64,000 nucleotides of DNA. It comes from Proteobacteria bacterium UBA2363. GTDB lineage: Bacteria; Pseudomonadota; Gammaproteobacteria; Xanthomonadales; UBA2363. The DNA lies in the NCBI GenBank assembly GCA_002344355.1, contig DDTN01000022.1, positions 62,001-126,000 of the forward strand, read 5' to 3'. Position 1 is the stretch's first letter; the number at the start of each line of letters is the position of its first letter. Below are positions 8,815 through 17,983 of the stretch, piece by piece. The notes beneath the pieces were generated by a model. It was not told the DNA's origin and ran no database searches. It saw only the letters and a list, made by a program, of their open reading frames with translations. The position numbers and the translations under genes were made by a program.

Positions 8815-11442
8815 GTGCACGCCGCCGCCGACCCGGAACTCGATCGGTTGCGCGGCGAGGTCGCGGCCTTCGACCAGGCCCAGCAGGACGCCTTCCGCGC
8901 CGGCGCGCCGGTCGCCGACCTGCTGCGCGAACGGGCGCGCGCCTTCGACGGCTGGCTGACCGCGCTCTGGGCCGATGCCGCCGGCACCGGGTCCGGGCTG
9001 TCCCTGTTCGCGGTCGGCGGCTACGGCCGCGGCGAGCTGCACCCGCAGTCCGACCTCGACCTGCTGGTGCTGTCGGCCGAGGAACCCGACCTCGCCCAGC
9101 GCGGCCGGATCGAAGGCTTCGTGTCGCGCCTGTGGGACCTCGGCCTGCGCCCGGGTCACGCGGTGCGCACCCTGGAGCAATGCACCCAGGCGGCGGCCGC
9201 CGACGCCGCCGTGTGCACGACGATGATGGAGGCGCGCCTGCTGGCGGGCGATCCCGCGGCCGCCGCCGCCCTGGCCGCGGCGATCGCGCCGGACCGGGTC
9301 TGGCCGGTCGACCGCTACGCCGCCGCCAAGCAGGCCGAACTGGCGGAACGCCACGCCCGCTACGGCGACACCAGCTACAACCTCGAGCCCAATCTCAAGG
9401 ACGGACCCGGCGGCCTGCGCGACATCCAGACCCTAGCCTGGATCGCCCTGCGCGCCACCGGCAGCGCCGATCCCGGCGACTGGATCCGCGCCGACGTGCT
9501 GCGCGCCGGCGAATGGCAGGCGCTGGTCGCCGCCGGCGAGCAGCTCTCGCGCCTGCGCTTCGCCCTGCACCTGGTGGCCACGCGCGCCGAGGAGCGGCTG
9601 CTGTTCGACCACCAGCCGCCGCTGGCCGAGCTGTTCGGCCTGCGCGACGAGCACCGCGACAACCGCGCCGTCGAACAGCTCATGCAGGGCTATTTCCGTG
9701 CCGCCCTGGCGGTGCGCCGGATCCAGGCGCGCTTCGACGCGCGCTGGCGCGAGCGCCACGAGGCCGATATCGCCGGCGAGCCGCTGGATGCCGACTTCAT
9801 ACGCTACGGCTCGCGCCTGGCGGCCCGCGACATGGCGCTGTTCGAGCGCGACCCGGCCAGCGCCCTGGCCCTGTTCGCGTGCTGGCAGAGGCACCCGGAC
9901 CTGACCGCGCTGAGCGCCGACACCACCGCGGCGCTGGACGCCCTGGTGCAGCGCGGCGATGCCGCCCTGGCCGACCAGCCGCGGGCGCGCGAGGCCTTCC
10001 TGGCGATCCTGCGCGGCGCCGAGGTCGCCAGGACCCTGCAGCGGATGCACCTGCACGGCGTGCTGGGCGCCTACCTGCCGGCCTTCGCGAAGGTCACCGG
10101 GCGCATGCAGTACGACCTGTTCCACGTCTACACGGTCGACCAGCACACCCTCAACGTGATCCGCAACGTCGACCGGATCGCCGCCGGCAAGGCGCCGGAG
10201 TTCCCGCAGGCGGCGGCGGTGTTCGAGGGCCTGCGCAAGCCGGAGCTGCTGTACCTGGCCGCCCTGTTCCACGACATCGCCAAGGGCCGCGGCGGCGACC
10301 ACTCCGAACTCGGCGCCGCCGATGCCGCGGCCTTCTGCCGCGCCCACGGCATGGGCGAGGCGGATGTCGACCTGGTCGCCTGGCTGGTCCGCCAGCACCT
10401 GCTGCTGTCGGTCACCGCGCAGAAATCCGACGTCACCGATCCGGCCGTGATCAACCGCTTCGCCGCCACGGTCGGCGACCGCGAGCGGCTCGATGCCCTG
10501 TACCTGCTGACCATGGCGGACATCGCCGGCACCGGACCGACCCTGTGGAACACCTGGAAGGCGCGCCTGGTCGCCGACCTCCATGCCGCCGCCCGCTTCG
10601 CCCTGCGCCGGGGCCTGGAGTACCCGATCCATACCGACGAGCGGATCGCCGAGTGCCGCAAGGCGGCGATGGCGCAGCTGGCCGATGAGGGCATCGACGC
10701 CGCGCAGGCGGAGGCGATCTGGCTGGACTTCCCCGCTTCCAGCTTCCTGCGCTACCGGCCCGGCCTGATCGCCTGGGTCACCCGCAACGTCGCCTCGGCG
10801 CGCAGCGACGCCCTGCCGCTGGTGGCGGCGCGCCGCGAGGGCGAGCGCGGCGCGCGCGAGATCCTGGTGCACAGCCAGGACATCGACGGCCTGTTCGCCG
10901 CGATCACCTCGGCGCTCGACCGGCTCGACCTGGACGTGGTCGAGGCCCGGGTGATGACCTCCGCGCGCGGCCTCAGCCTGGACACCTTCCGCGTCCTCGA
11001 GCGCAGCCGGCGCGCGCCCGATCCCGGCCTGCCGGCGGCCGAGCGCGAGGCCGCCTTCGCCGAGCGCGACGAGGAGATCGTGCGCAGCCTGCGCTACGCC
11101 CTGCGCCAGCGGCCGCTGCGCCTGGGCCCGGTGCGGCGCAGCCTGAGCCGGACCCAGCGCCACTTCCACATGAGCCCGCGGGTCGAGTTCACGCCGTCGT
11201 CGACCCCCGGTCGCACCCGCATGGCCCTGGTCTGCTCCGACCGCCCGGGCCTGCTGGCCCTGGTCGCCCAGGTGCTGCGCGAGCGGCAGGTGCGCGTGCA
11301 CGGCGCGCGCATCGCCACCTTCGGCGAACGCGCCGAGGACTTCTTCGTGCTCAGCGACGAACGCGACCGCCCGCTCGACGAGGCCGCCCAGCAGGCCCTG
11401 GGCCAGGCCCTGGCCGAGCGCCTGGACGCCGCCTTCGGCTGA
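8815..11442 (+). CDS. glnD: Bifunctional [protein-PII] uridylyltransferase / uridylyl-removing enzyme GlnD
   Basis: Senses glutamine and controls nitrogen metabolism by adding or removing UMP on PII proteins. Domain order is canonical: nucleotidyltransferase domain with GGYGRGELHPQSDLDLLV (from about residue 68), the GlnD linker region, an HD hydrolase domain containing FHDIAKGRGGDHS (about 484-496), and two C-terminal ACT domains starting near residues 681 and 803. At 875 residues it matches family length. The start is a GTG 12 bases after map; no closer ATG exists. All catalytic motifs are intact, so both activities should be present. Confidence 0.96.
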   Translation: MHAAADPELDRLRGEVAAFDQAQQDAFRAGAPVADLLRERARAFDGWLTALWADAAGTGSGLSLFAVGGYGRGELHPQSDLDLLVLSAEEPDLAQRGRIEGFVSRLWDLGLRPGHAVRTLEQCTQAAAADAAVCTTMMEARLLAGDPAAAAALAAAIAPDRVWPVDRYAAAKQAELAERHARYGDTSYNLEPNLKDGPGGLRDIQTLAWIALRATGSADPGDWIRADVLRAGEWQALVAAGEQLSRLRFALHLVATRAEERLLFDHQPPLAELFGLRDEHRDNRAVEQLMQGYFRAALAVRRIQARFDARWRERHEADIAGEPLDADFIRYGSRLAARDMALFERDPASALALFACWQRHPDLTALSADTTAALDALVQRGDAALADQPRAREAFLAILRGAEVARTLQRMHLHGVLGAYLPAFAKVTGRMQYDLFHVYTVDQHTLNVIRNVDRIAAGKAPEFPQAAAVFEGLRKPELLYLAALFHDIAKGRGGDHSELGAADAAAFCRAHGMGEADVDLVAWLVRQHLLLSVTAQKSDVTDPAVINRFAATVGDRERLDALYLLTMADIAGTGPTLWNTWKARLVADLHAAARFALRRGLEYPIHTDERIAECRKAAMAQLADEGIDAAQAEAIWLDFPASSFLRYRPGLIAWVTRNVASARSDALPLVAARREGERGAREILVHSQDIDGLFAAITSALDRLDLDVVEARVMTSARGLSLDTFRVLERSRRAPDPGLPAAEREAAFAERDEEIVRSLRYALRQRPLRLGPVRRSLSRTQRHFHMSPRVEFTPSSTPGRTRMALVCSDRPGLLALVAQVLRERQVRVHGARIATFGERAEDFFVLSDERDRPLDEAAQQALGQALAERLDAAFG

Positions 11443-11509
11443 GCCGGCCGGTGCGACGAGCGGCCTCCGGCGGGCCGCCGAAGGCGTGGACGGATCGTCC
11501 GCGGCTTCC

Positions 11510-11515
11510 TACCAT
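11510..11515 (+). promoter_or_regulatory. Candidate -10 element of dapD
   Basis: TACCAT followed by GGCCGGC, 28 bases before the dapD ATG. The spacing to the start and the GC discriminator resemble the relA element. No clear -35. Confidence 0.35.
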
Positions 11516-11542
11516 GGCCGGCCCGCCAGTCACCGGAACACC

Positions 11543-12394
11543 ATGAACGCATCCCGGACCCACCCGCAGCAGGACGCCATCGAGGCGGCCTTCGACGCGC
11601 TGGCCACCTTGTCCCGGCCGGCCCTCGCGGAACGCTGCGGCGCCGAGGTCGAGGCCGTGCTCGACGCCCTGGAAGCCGGCGCGCTGCGCGTCGCCGAACC
11701 GGACGGGCAGGGCGGCTGGCGGGTCAACGGCTGGGTCAAGAAGGCGGTGCTGCTGTATTTCCGGCTGCGTGACATGGCGCCGATGCCGGCCTCGCCGGGC
11801 GGCCTGCTCGGCGCCTGGGACAAGGTGCCGCTGCGTTTCGCCGGCGACACCCCGGAAACCGCCTACCGCGCCGTCGGCGCCCGCGTCGTGCCGGGCGCCA
11901 TCGTCCGCCGGGGCGCGCATGTCGGCGGCGACGTCGTGCTGATGCCGAGCTTCGTCAACATCGGCGCCCATGTCGGCGCCGGCACCATGGTCGACACCTG
12001 GGCGACGGTCGGCTCCTGCGCCCAGATCGGCCGCAACGTCCACCTGTCGGGGGGCGCCGGCATCGGCGGGGTGCTGGAGCCGCTGCAGGCGGCGCCGACC
12101 ATCATCGAGGACGACTGCTTCATCGGCGCCCGCTCGGAGGTGGTCGAGGGCGTGGTGGTCGAGCGCGGCAGCGTGATCGGCATGGGCGTGTTCCTGGGCC
12201 AGAGCACCCGCATCTACGACCGCGCCAGCGGCGAGGTCCACCACGGCCGGGTGCCGGCCGGCAGCGTGGTGGTGCCGGGCAGCCTGCCCGCCGCCGACGG
12301 CAGCCACTCGCTGGCCTGCGCGGTGATCGTCAAGCGCGTCGACGAGAAGACCCGGGCGCGGACCTCGATCAACGACCTTCTGCGCATGGCCTGA
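11543..12394 (+). CDS. dapD: 2,3,4,5-tetrahydropyridine-2,6-dicarboxylate N-succinyltransferase
   Basis: Transfers succinyl from succinyl-CoA to tetrahydrodipicolinate in the succinylase branch of DAP/lysine synthesis. An N-terminal helical domain is followed by a left-handed beta-helix of hexapeptide repeats (VVPGAIVRRGAHVGGDVVLM and onward). The family segments FVNIGAHVGAGTMVDTWATVGSCAQIG and GGAGIGGVLEPLQA are intact. It is 283 residues against 274 in E. coli. The start MNASRTHPQ is chosen because it follows a GGA at suitable spacing; an upstream in-frame ATG would only add 19 unrelated residues. dapE lies two genes downstream, so the cluster supplies two consecutive succinylase-pathway functions. 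Confidence 0.96.
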   Translation: MNASRTHPQQDAIEAAFDALATLSRPALAERCGAEVEAVLDALEAGALRVAEPDGQGGWRVNGWVKKAVLLYFRLRDMAPMPASPGGLLGAWDKVPLRFAGDTPETAYRAVGARVVPGAIVRRGAHVGGDVVLMPSFVNIGAHVGAGTMVDTWATVGSCAQIGRNVHLSGGAGIGGVLEPLQAAPTIIEDDCFIGARSEVVEGVVVERGSVIGMGVFLGQSTRIYDRASGEVHHGRVPAGSVVVPGSLPAADGSHSLACAVIVKRVDEKTRARTSINDLLRMA

Positions 12395-12442
12395 GCGGCC
12401 CGCGGCATACTGCACCGCACCGCCCCCTGCGCCGACCTTGCC

Positions 12443-12799
12443 ATGAGCCACACCGTGTACGGACTGGCCAACTGCGACAGCTGCCGCAAGGCGCGCAACT
12501 GGCTGCAGCGCTTCGGCATCGAACACCGCTTCGTCGACTACCGTGCGCAGCCGGTGGCGCCGGCCACGCTCCGGGTCTGGGCCGGGCAGCTCGGCGGCTT
12601 CGATGCCCTGGTCAACCGGGCCTCCGCCACCTGGCGGGGCCTGCCACCGAACCGCAAGGCGCCCGGTTCGGACCCGGAATGGCTGCTGTTGCTGCGCGAG
12701 TATCCGGCCCTGGTGAAGCGGCCGGTGCTGGAGGCGGAAGACGGCACGGTGACTCTTGGCTTCTCGGACGCCGCCTGGAAGCGGCTGCTGTTGCCATGA
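12443..12799 (+). CDS. yffB: ArsC/Spx-family protein (YffB-like reductase)
   Basis: A 118-residue thioredoxin-fold protein of the ArsC/Spx/YffB family. The N-terminus YGLANCDSCRKARNWL carries Cys11 and Cys14, and the downstream VNRASATWRGL region corresponds to the YffB substrate loop. True arsenate reductases need a different Arg arrangement, so detoxification of arsenate is doubtful; YffB is thought to be a glutathione-linked oxidoreductase. Location supports the assignment: yffB also lies just upstream of dapE in E. coli. A CATACT -10-like box lies about 32 bases before the start. Confidence 0.85.
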   Translation: MSHTVYGLANCDSCRKARNWLQRFGIEHRFVDYRAQPVAPATLRVWAGQLGGFDALVNRASATWRGLPPNRKAPGSDPEWLLLLREYPALVKRPVLEAEDGTVTLGFSDAAWKRLLLP

Positions 12800-12836
12800 G
12801 CCCGCGCCTGCGCTTCCACGGCCGGGGCACGCGCCG

Positions 12837-13985
12837 GTGAGCGAGGTGCTGGCGCTCGCCAGCGCGCTGATCCGCCGGGCGTCGGTGACGCCCGAGGACG
12901 CCGGTTGCCAGGACCTGCTCGCCGCGCGCCTGGCGGCTTCCGGGTTCGCGGTCGAGCGCCTGGACGTCGGCACGGTGCGCAACCTGTGGGCCAGCCATGG
13001 TTCGGACGGCCCGGTGCTGTGCCTGCTCGGCCACACCGACGTGGTGCCGCCGGGACCGCTCGACGCCTGGCAGCACGATCCGTTCGACCCGGTGGTGCGC
13101 GCCGGTCGCCTGTTCGGCCGCGGCGCCGCCGACATGAAGGGCTCGGTGGCCGCCTTCGTGCTGGCGTTGGAAAAGTTCGTGGCCGACCATCCCGACCATC
13201 CCGGCACGGTGGCCCTGCTGCTGACCTCCGACGAGGAGGGCGATGCCATCGAAGGCGTGCGCGCCGTGGTCGAGCGTTTCCGCGCCGACCGCCGCCGGAT
13301 CGACTTCTGCCTGGTCGGCGAGCCCAGCTCGGCGCGCCGGCTGGGCGACGTGGTGCGCATCGGCCGGCGCGGGTCGCTGACCGCGACCGTGACCGTCCGT
13401 GGCGTCCAGGGCCATGTCGCCTATCCGGACCAGGCGGTGAACCCGATCCACCGCGTGCTGCCGGCGCTGGCCGAACTGGTGGCGCGGCAGTGGGATGCCG
13501 AACCCTGGCCGGAGTTTCCGGCGACCACCCTGCAGGTCGCCAACTTCCGGGCCGGCACCGGCGCCAGCAACGTCGTCCCCGGCACCGCCACCGTGCAGTT
13601 CAACCTGCGCTACTCGCCGCGCTGGACCGCCGATGCCCTGGTCGGCGAGATCGAGGCGGTGTTCGCCCGCCACGGCGTCGACGCCGGCTTCCACTGGCAC
13701 CGCTCCGGCGAGCCCTTCCACACCGGCGAGGGCCGGCTGCGGGCGGCCGTGCGCGGCGCCCTGCGCGACCTGCTCGGCGCGGCGCCCGAGGAAAACACCG
13801 GCGGCGGCACCTCGGACGGCCGCTTCGTGGCCACCCTGGGGGCCGAGGTGGTCGAACTCGGCCCGGTCAACGCCAGCATCCACCAGGTCGACGAGCACGT
13901 CGACCTGGCCGACCTGGAGCGGCTGCCCGGCCTGTACCGCGAGGTCGTCGAGCGCTGCCTGCTGCCCGGCCGCGGCGCCGCCTGA
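12837..13985 (+). CDS. dapE: Succinyl-diaminopimelate desuccinylase
   Basis: Zinc-dependent M20-family hydrolase releasing succinate from N-succinyl-LL-DAP. Metal and catalytic residues are visible: GHTDVVPPG (His66), GRGAADMKG (Asp99), TSDEEGD (Glu133, Glu134), GEPSS and the C-terminal NASIHQVDEHV histidine. The lid domain with the GVQGHVAYP histidine lies between. Length with the GTG start at 12837 is 382 residues, close to E. coli DapE (375). Upstream in-frame codons overlap the yffB gene and encode no family sequence. Follows yffB by 37 bases, so co-transcription with it is likely. Confidence 0.95.
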   Translation: MSEVLALASALIRRASVTPEDAGCQDLLAARLAASGFAVERLDVGTVRNLWASHGSDGPVLCLLGHTDVVPPGPLDAWQHDPFDPVVRAGRLFGRGAADMKGSVAAFVLALEKFVADHPDHPGTVALLLTSDEEGDAIEGVRAVVERFRADRRRIDFCLVGEPSSARRLGDVVRIGRRGSLTATVTVRGVQGHVAYPDQAVNPIHRVLPALAELVARQWDAEPWPEFPATTLQVANFRAGTGASNVVPGTATVQFNLRYSPRWTADALVGEIEAVFARHGVDAGFHWHRSGEPFHTGEGRLRAAVRGALRDLLGAAPEENTGGGTSDGRFVATLGAEVVELGPVNASIHQVDEHVDLADLERLPGLYREVVERCLLPGRGAA

Positions 13986-14067
13986 GCGCCGCGGGCGCGT
14001 CCTGGCGCCGCCCCGGGTACGGCCCGGCCGTTCATGATGCGCTGCACAGGCGACTGCGCGGGGCTTG

Positions 14068-14076
14068 TGCTAGCGT
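14068..14076 (+). promoter_or_regulatory. Candidate extended -10 promoter of the exported-protein cluster
   Basis: TGCTAGCGT fits the extended -10 form TGnTAnnnT, 46 bases before the ATG of the first exported protein. The gene itself has a strong Shine-Dalgarno (GGAGGGAA) at 14108-14117. Confidence 0.35.
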
Positions 14077-14121
14077 CACCGGATTGTGAAACCCGTTGTG
14101 CAAGCCTCCGGAGGGAAACCC

Positions 14122-16143
14122 ATGTCTCGCATTCTCCTTGCGCCGGCCTCGGCGCTGCTCGTGCTGGCGCTTGGCGCCGCCCACGCGGCCACCCCCCAGC
14201 AACCCTACGAGCGCGGCGCCGACGAGGCCGTGCAGGAGGCGTTCTGGGCGGTCGGCGGCGGCGAGCTGAAGCTGCGCGTGAACGACGACTTCCTCGAGCT
14301 GTTCGGCATCCGGGCGCGGCTGCCGGCGCCGGCCCCCGGCCAGGACGCCGAGGATCACGAGTTCGCGGTGTTCGCCGTCAGCCCCGCAGAGTCCCTGCAT
14401 TTCAACGCACCGGAGGGCGGCTTCGACCGCTTCGTCGGCGGCGGCCTGCGCATCGAGGGCGGGTTCGCCCTCGACCTCGCCGGTCGCGGCACCCTGGACC
14501 AGCGCGGCCTGACGCTGCGCGCCGGCACCGCCAACCCGATGCAGCTCGAGCTGGTCGGCGCCGACGGCACCGCCTGGTTCTACCTCAACCACCTGATGTA
14601 CAAGATGGTCGAGGACTACCGCTGGTTCTACGTGCGCAGCGCCGACCTGCGCGCCAGCAAGGCCCTGGCCGACCGCATCGGCCGGCCGGAGCTGGCCGAC
14701 GCCTACGTCGGCGAGGTCAAGATGCTGCTCGACGTGGTCGCCCGCCCGGCCGGCTTCGACGCCGCCGCGCTGCGCTGCCCGGCGCCGAACTTCCACGGCC
14801 TGCCCCTGCCGGGCGGCGGCGGCAGCTACCGCGCCGACGTGCTGATGGAGGTCTACACCATGGCGTTCACGCGCTGCCGGCGCGGCGACACCCAGGCCAA
14901 CGGCTGCAACGTGGTCGGCGACGACGGCCAGGTCGTGTTCACGCCCAGCTCGACGCTGCGCAACAGCAACCGCGACGATACCGCCGACGTGCCGTGGTAC
15001 CAGAAGTTCACGGTCAGCCCCTACAACTACCCCTATCCGGGCAACGACCAGCATCCCTACCTGATCTGGAACATGTTCCGGCTCAACGACGGCCAGCTGG
15101 AGCAGATCGGCGCCTCCGGCGTCAAGCACGCCTTCCTCACCATCAATACCGGCTGCGCGCCGGGCGCCTGCACCGGCAGCGGCCACATCCTCGGCCGCAA
15201 CTGCGGCGACGTCTACGGCACCGGCAACAACGACAGCAATTCCAGCCTGGGTCCGCGCCACGAGCTGGTGCCGGCGACCGGCGAGTGGGGCCGCTGCCGT
15301 TCCATCTACGACGTCAACTGCGATGGCGTCCAGAACAGTTCCGGCAACACCAACTACGACCAGCGCCTGATCGTCCGCGAGTCGCAGATGCGGGTTCCCG
15401 GCGCGCAGTTCTTCACCGAGTCCTGGTACATCGTCCAGGACGACGTCGACATCTACAACACGATGGCGTTCCGGCCGATCAGCCCGTCCGCCTCCGGCAG
15501 CGGCTGGACCACCGGAAGCCAGGGCGCCTTCACGCTGGGCCCGGTGATCAACCACTGGGTCAACCCGGCCGCCAACCCGACCCGCAACGTCGAGATCGCC
15601 ACGCCCGAGGGCCACGTCCGCGTCGCGGTCGCGTTCAAGGACCTGGGCGCCTGTGGCGCCGAGACCGGCCTGTCCGGCAACTGCTGGCGCTACGACTACG
15701 TGGTCAACAACTTCGACTTCTCGCGCGTGGTCTACGGCAATCCGCCCAACCATGTGCCGCCCAACCTGGAGGTGGTCAGCAACAAGGGCTTCGACCGCTT
15801 CAGCATCCCGGTGGCGCAGGCCGGCGTGCACGTGCCGGCCGGCCACTTCGCCGACCTCGACATCCAGGCCGGCAACGACTGGACGGTTTCCCAGGACGCC
15901 GGCAACCTGACCTGGTCGGCACCGGTCGGCAACGAGCTGAACTGGGGCACCCTGTACCGCTTCAGCTTCGTGACCAACGTCGCGCCCGATCCGGGCCACA
16001 CCCGCAACGTCGCGCTGGGCGTGGCCGGGCCGGGCGAGCCCGCGGCGCTGACCACCGGCATCATGGTCCCGAACGTGTCGGCGGTGCTGGATCTCATCTT
16101 CGCCCACGACTTCGAGGGTCCGGCCGTCGATCGCCGGCCCTGA
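14122..16143 (+). CDS. Large exported protein of unknown function with terminal IFAHDFE motif
   Basis: A 673-residue protein with a clear signal peptide (ILLAPASALLVLALGAAHAA) and a strong ribosome binding site. The central part contains a block recognisable from uncharacterised secreted proteins of other phyla: LNDGQLEQIGASGVKHAF, several Cys, then GRNCGDVYGTGNN and LGPRHEL. Several further cysteines suggest disulfides. Near the C-terminus it reads DLIFAHDFE, a motif shared with other exported proteins here. No enzyme signature is visible. It is the first gene of a tandem run of exported genes: the next starts 11 bases after its stop, so the two are probably co-expressed. Function unknown; a role with the adjacent heme proteins is inference from position only. 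Confidence 0.8.
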   Translation: MSRILLAPASALLVLALGAAHAATPQQPYERGADEAVQEAFWAVGGGELKLRVNDDFLELFGIRARLPAPAPGQDAEDHEFAVFAVSPAESLHFNAPEGGFDRFVGGGLRIEGGFALDLAGRGTLDQRGLTLRAGTANPMQLELVGADGTAWFYLNHLMYKMVEDYRWFYVRSADLRASKALADRIGRPELADAYVGEVKMLLDVVARPAGFDAAALRCPAPNFHGLPLPGGGGSYRADVLMEVYTMAFTRCRRGDTQANGCNVVGDDGQVVFTPSSTLRNSNRDDTADVPWYQKFTVSPYNYPYPGNDQHPYLIWNMFRLNDGQLEQIGASGVKHAFLTINTGCAPGACTGSGHILGRNCGDVYGTGNNDSNSSLGPRHELVPATGEWGRCRSIYDVNCDGVQNSSGNTNYDQRLIVRESQMRVPGAQFFTESWYIVQDDVDIYNTMAFRPISPSASGSGWTTGSQGAFTLGPVINHWVNPAANPTRNVEIATPEGHVRVAVAFKDLGACGAETGLSGNCWRYDYVVNNFDFSRVVYGNPPNHVPPNLEVVSNKGFDRFSIPVAQAGVHVPAGHFADLDIQAGNDWTVSQDAGNLTWSAPVGNELNWGTLYRFSFVTNVAPDPGHTRNVALGVAGPGEPAALTTGIMVPNVSAVLDLIFAHDFEGPAVDRRP

Positions 16144-16153
16144 CGGCCGCGCG

Positions 16154-17818
16154 GTGGGCCGCCGGTTCTCCCTGGCCGGCGCCGCCCTGGCGGCGCTGGT
16201 CCTGGCGTGTCCCGGTGGCGGCCGAGCCGACATCTCCGGGCGCGTCGTCGATGTCGTCGACGGCACCCCGCTCGCGGGCGCGGTGGTCGCGATCCGCGCC
16301 CGTCCCGAGCTGGGACAGGCGCTGACCGGGCCCGACGGCCACTTCCACCTGCCGATGTCGGCGCCCGGCCTGCTCGAGATCGGCGCGGCGCTGGCCCATG
16401 ACCCGCAGGCCCCGCGCAACTACCTCAGCGAGACCCAGCAGGTCTACGACGGCATGTCGCAGGTGCTGATCGAGCTGCCCCGGCTGCCGGCCGCGTCGAA
16501 CCCGACCTACCTGCCGCCCGCGACCCAGCAGTCCTGCCGCACCTGCCACTCGGCCTACTACACGCAGTGGGCCGGATCGCGCCACGCCGGCGCGGCGGTC
16601 AACCCCTGGGTGCTCGACCTGTTCTCCGGCACCGGCACGCCGGGGGGCGCCGCGGGCTACGTGTTCAAGGACCTGCACGATCCCGGCGACACCGGCTTCT
16701 GCGCGACCTGCCACGCACCGATGCAGGACCTGCTGGTACCCGGCGGCATGATGCTGGACGAGGTCGGCAGTCCGGCCGGCCTGGAGGGGGTCAACTGCCA
16801 CGCCTGCCACCAGCTCGCGCACGTCAACGACGACATCGACGCGCTGCACCATCGTGGCAACGGCGAGTACCGCTTCCCGCTGGGCACCAGCGACTCGTCC
16901 TTCTACGTCTGGGGGACGCTGCCTGACGTGCCGACATCGCCGATGCAGAACAGCTACTCGCCCCTGCACGGCGACTCCAGGCTGTGCGCCTCCTGCCACC
17001 AGTACACCAATCCCGCGACCGGCGCGCCGGGCCAGAACACCTACCGGGAATGGCTGGCCTCGCCCTACGCCCAGCCCGGCCCGGGGCAGCGCCATTGCCA
17101 GGACTGCCACATGCCGACCCAGAGCGGGTCCGCGGTGATCGGCAGCGGCGGACCGAGCCGGCCCGGCAGCCAGCGCCACGCCCACACCATGATCGGTGCC
17201 ACGCCGCCGCGCCTGACCCAGAACATCCTGCTGCGCGTGCAGGCGCGGCAGGAAGGCGCCCAGGTGGTCGTCGACGCCGAGGTCGAGAACCGCTGCGGGC
17301 ACAATTTCCCGACCGGCATCTCCCTGCGCAACGCGCTGCTGGTGGTCGACGTCCGGCTCGACGGCGAGCCCCTGGTGCAGTCCGGAGGCGGCACCGTGCC
17401 CTGGTGGGCGGACGACGACGTGCCCGGCGTGCAGCCCGGCGACTACGCCGGCTGGCCGGGCCGCGGCTTCGCCAAGGTGCTGGCCGGGCGGATCAACGGC
17501 GCCGGCCCCCAGGTGGCGCCGGTGCTGTTCATCGATGCCGAGGAGGTGCTCGAGGACAGCGGCATCCCCTCCGGGGGCACCGACGCCAGCAGCTACCGCT
17601 TCACGGTCCCCGCCGGCCTGGCGCCGGGCGCGCAGGTCGAGGTCGACGTGCGCCTGCTGTACCGCCGCGCCTGGCGGGCGCTGGCGGTGACCAAGGGCTG
17701 GACCCAGACCCCCGGCGGCATGCCGGTTGAGATCGAGGTGCAGCGGACGCAACTGCCGGTGGCCCTGGCGCCGGTCTCGGACGCGGTGTTCTCCGACGGC
17801 TTCGAGACGGCCCGGTGA
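16154..17818 (+). CDS. Exported five-heme cytochrome c-like protein with N-terminal carboxypeptidase-regulatory-like domain
   Basis: A 554-residue protein starting at GTG 11 bases after the previous gene, with a signal peptide ending near GGGRA. Residues about 25-85 form a CarboxypepD_reg-like beta-sandwich (ISGRVVDVVDGTPLAGAVVAI). Five CxxCH heme-attachment motifs follow at about Cys128 (CRTCH), 183 (CATCH), 215 (CHACH), 278 (CASCH) and 315 (CQDCH). A C-terminal beta domain begins with the phrase CGHNFPTG, as seen in other multiheme cytochromes, and the protein ends in AVFSDGFE. Expected location is periplasm or cell exterior, acting in electron transfer. The actual partner and redox substrate are unknown. 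Confidence 0.85.
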   Translation: MGRRFSLAGAALAALVLACPGGGRADISGRVVDVVDGTPLAGAVVAIRARPELGQALTGPDGHFHLPMSAPGLLEIGAALAHDPQAPRNYLSETQQVYDGMSQVLIELPRLPAASNPTYLPPATQQSCRTCHSAYYTQWAGSRHAGAAVNPWVLDLFSGTGTPGGAAGYVFKDLHDPGDTGFCATCHAPMQDLLVPGGMMLDEVGSPAGLEGVNCHACHQLAHVNDDIDALHHRGNGEYRFPLGTSDSSFYVWGTLPDVPTSPMQNSYSPLHGDSRLCASCHQYTNPATGAPGQNTYREWLASPYAQPGPGQRHCQDCHMPTQSGSAVIGSGGPSRPGSQRHAHTMIGATPPRLTQNILLRVQARQEGAQVVVDAEVENRCGHNFPTGISLRNALLVVDVRLDGEPLVQSGGGTVPWWADDDVPGVQPGDYAGWPGRGFAKVLAGRINGAGPQVAPVLFIDAEEVLEDSGIPSGGTDASSYRFTVPAGLAPGAQVEVDVRLLYRRAWRALAVTKGWTQTPGGMPVEIEVQRTQLPVALAPVSDAVFSDGFETAR

Positions 17819-17891
17819 AGGGGCGTCCACCCCGCTGGTCGCCTTTCGGGGGCGGCCCGTCGTGGCCGGAGGCGATCGCCCTGGCCGCGCC

Positions 17892-17920
17892 TTGACCGTC
17901 CCGGAGTCGCCGACTAAGGT
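17892..17920 (+). promoter_or_regulatory. Promoter upstream of second multiheme gene
   Basis: TTGACC (17892-17897), exactly 17 bases, then TAAGGT (17915-17920). This is the best-formed -35/-10 pair noted in the window and suggests that the second cytochrome gene has its own promoter, despite being in tandem with the first. Confidence 0.5.
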
Positions 17921-17983
17921 CCGGGACGGGGAGGCGTCGTCGTGGCGGTCTCCGCCATTCCGACGCCTGCTGGTTCCAAGAAG

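Noticed and set aside
12443..12799. Arsenate reductase assignment
   Set aside because: Only the ArsC fold and a CxxC are seen, no ars operon is nearby, and the dapE linkage fits YffB.
3842..13360. Very long open frames antisense to relA, the TPR gene, glnD and dapE
   Set aside because: Arg/Ala/Pro/Gly-rich translations without family motifs; expected third-frame artefacts of GC-rich coding DNA.
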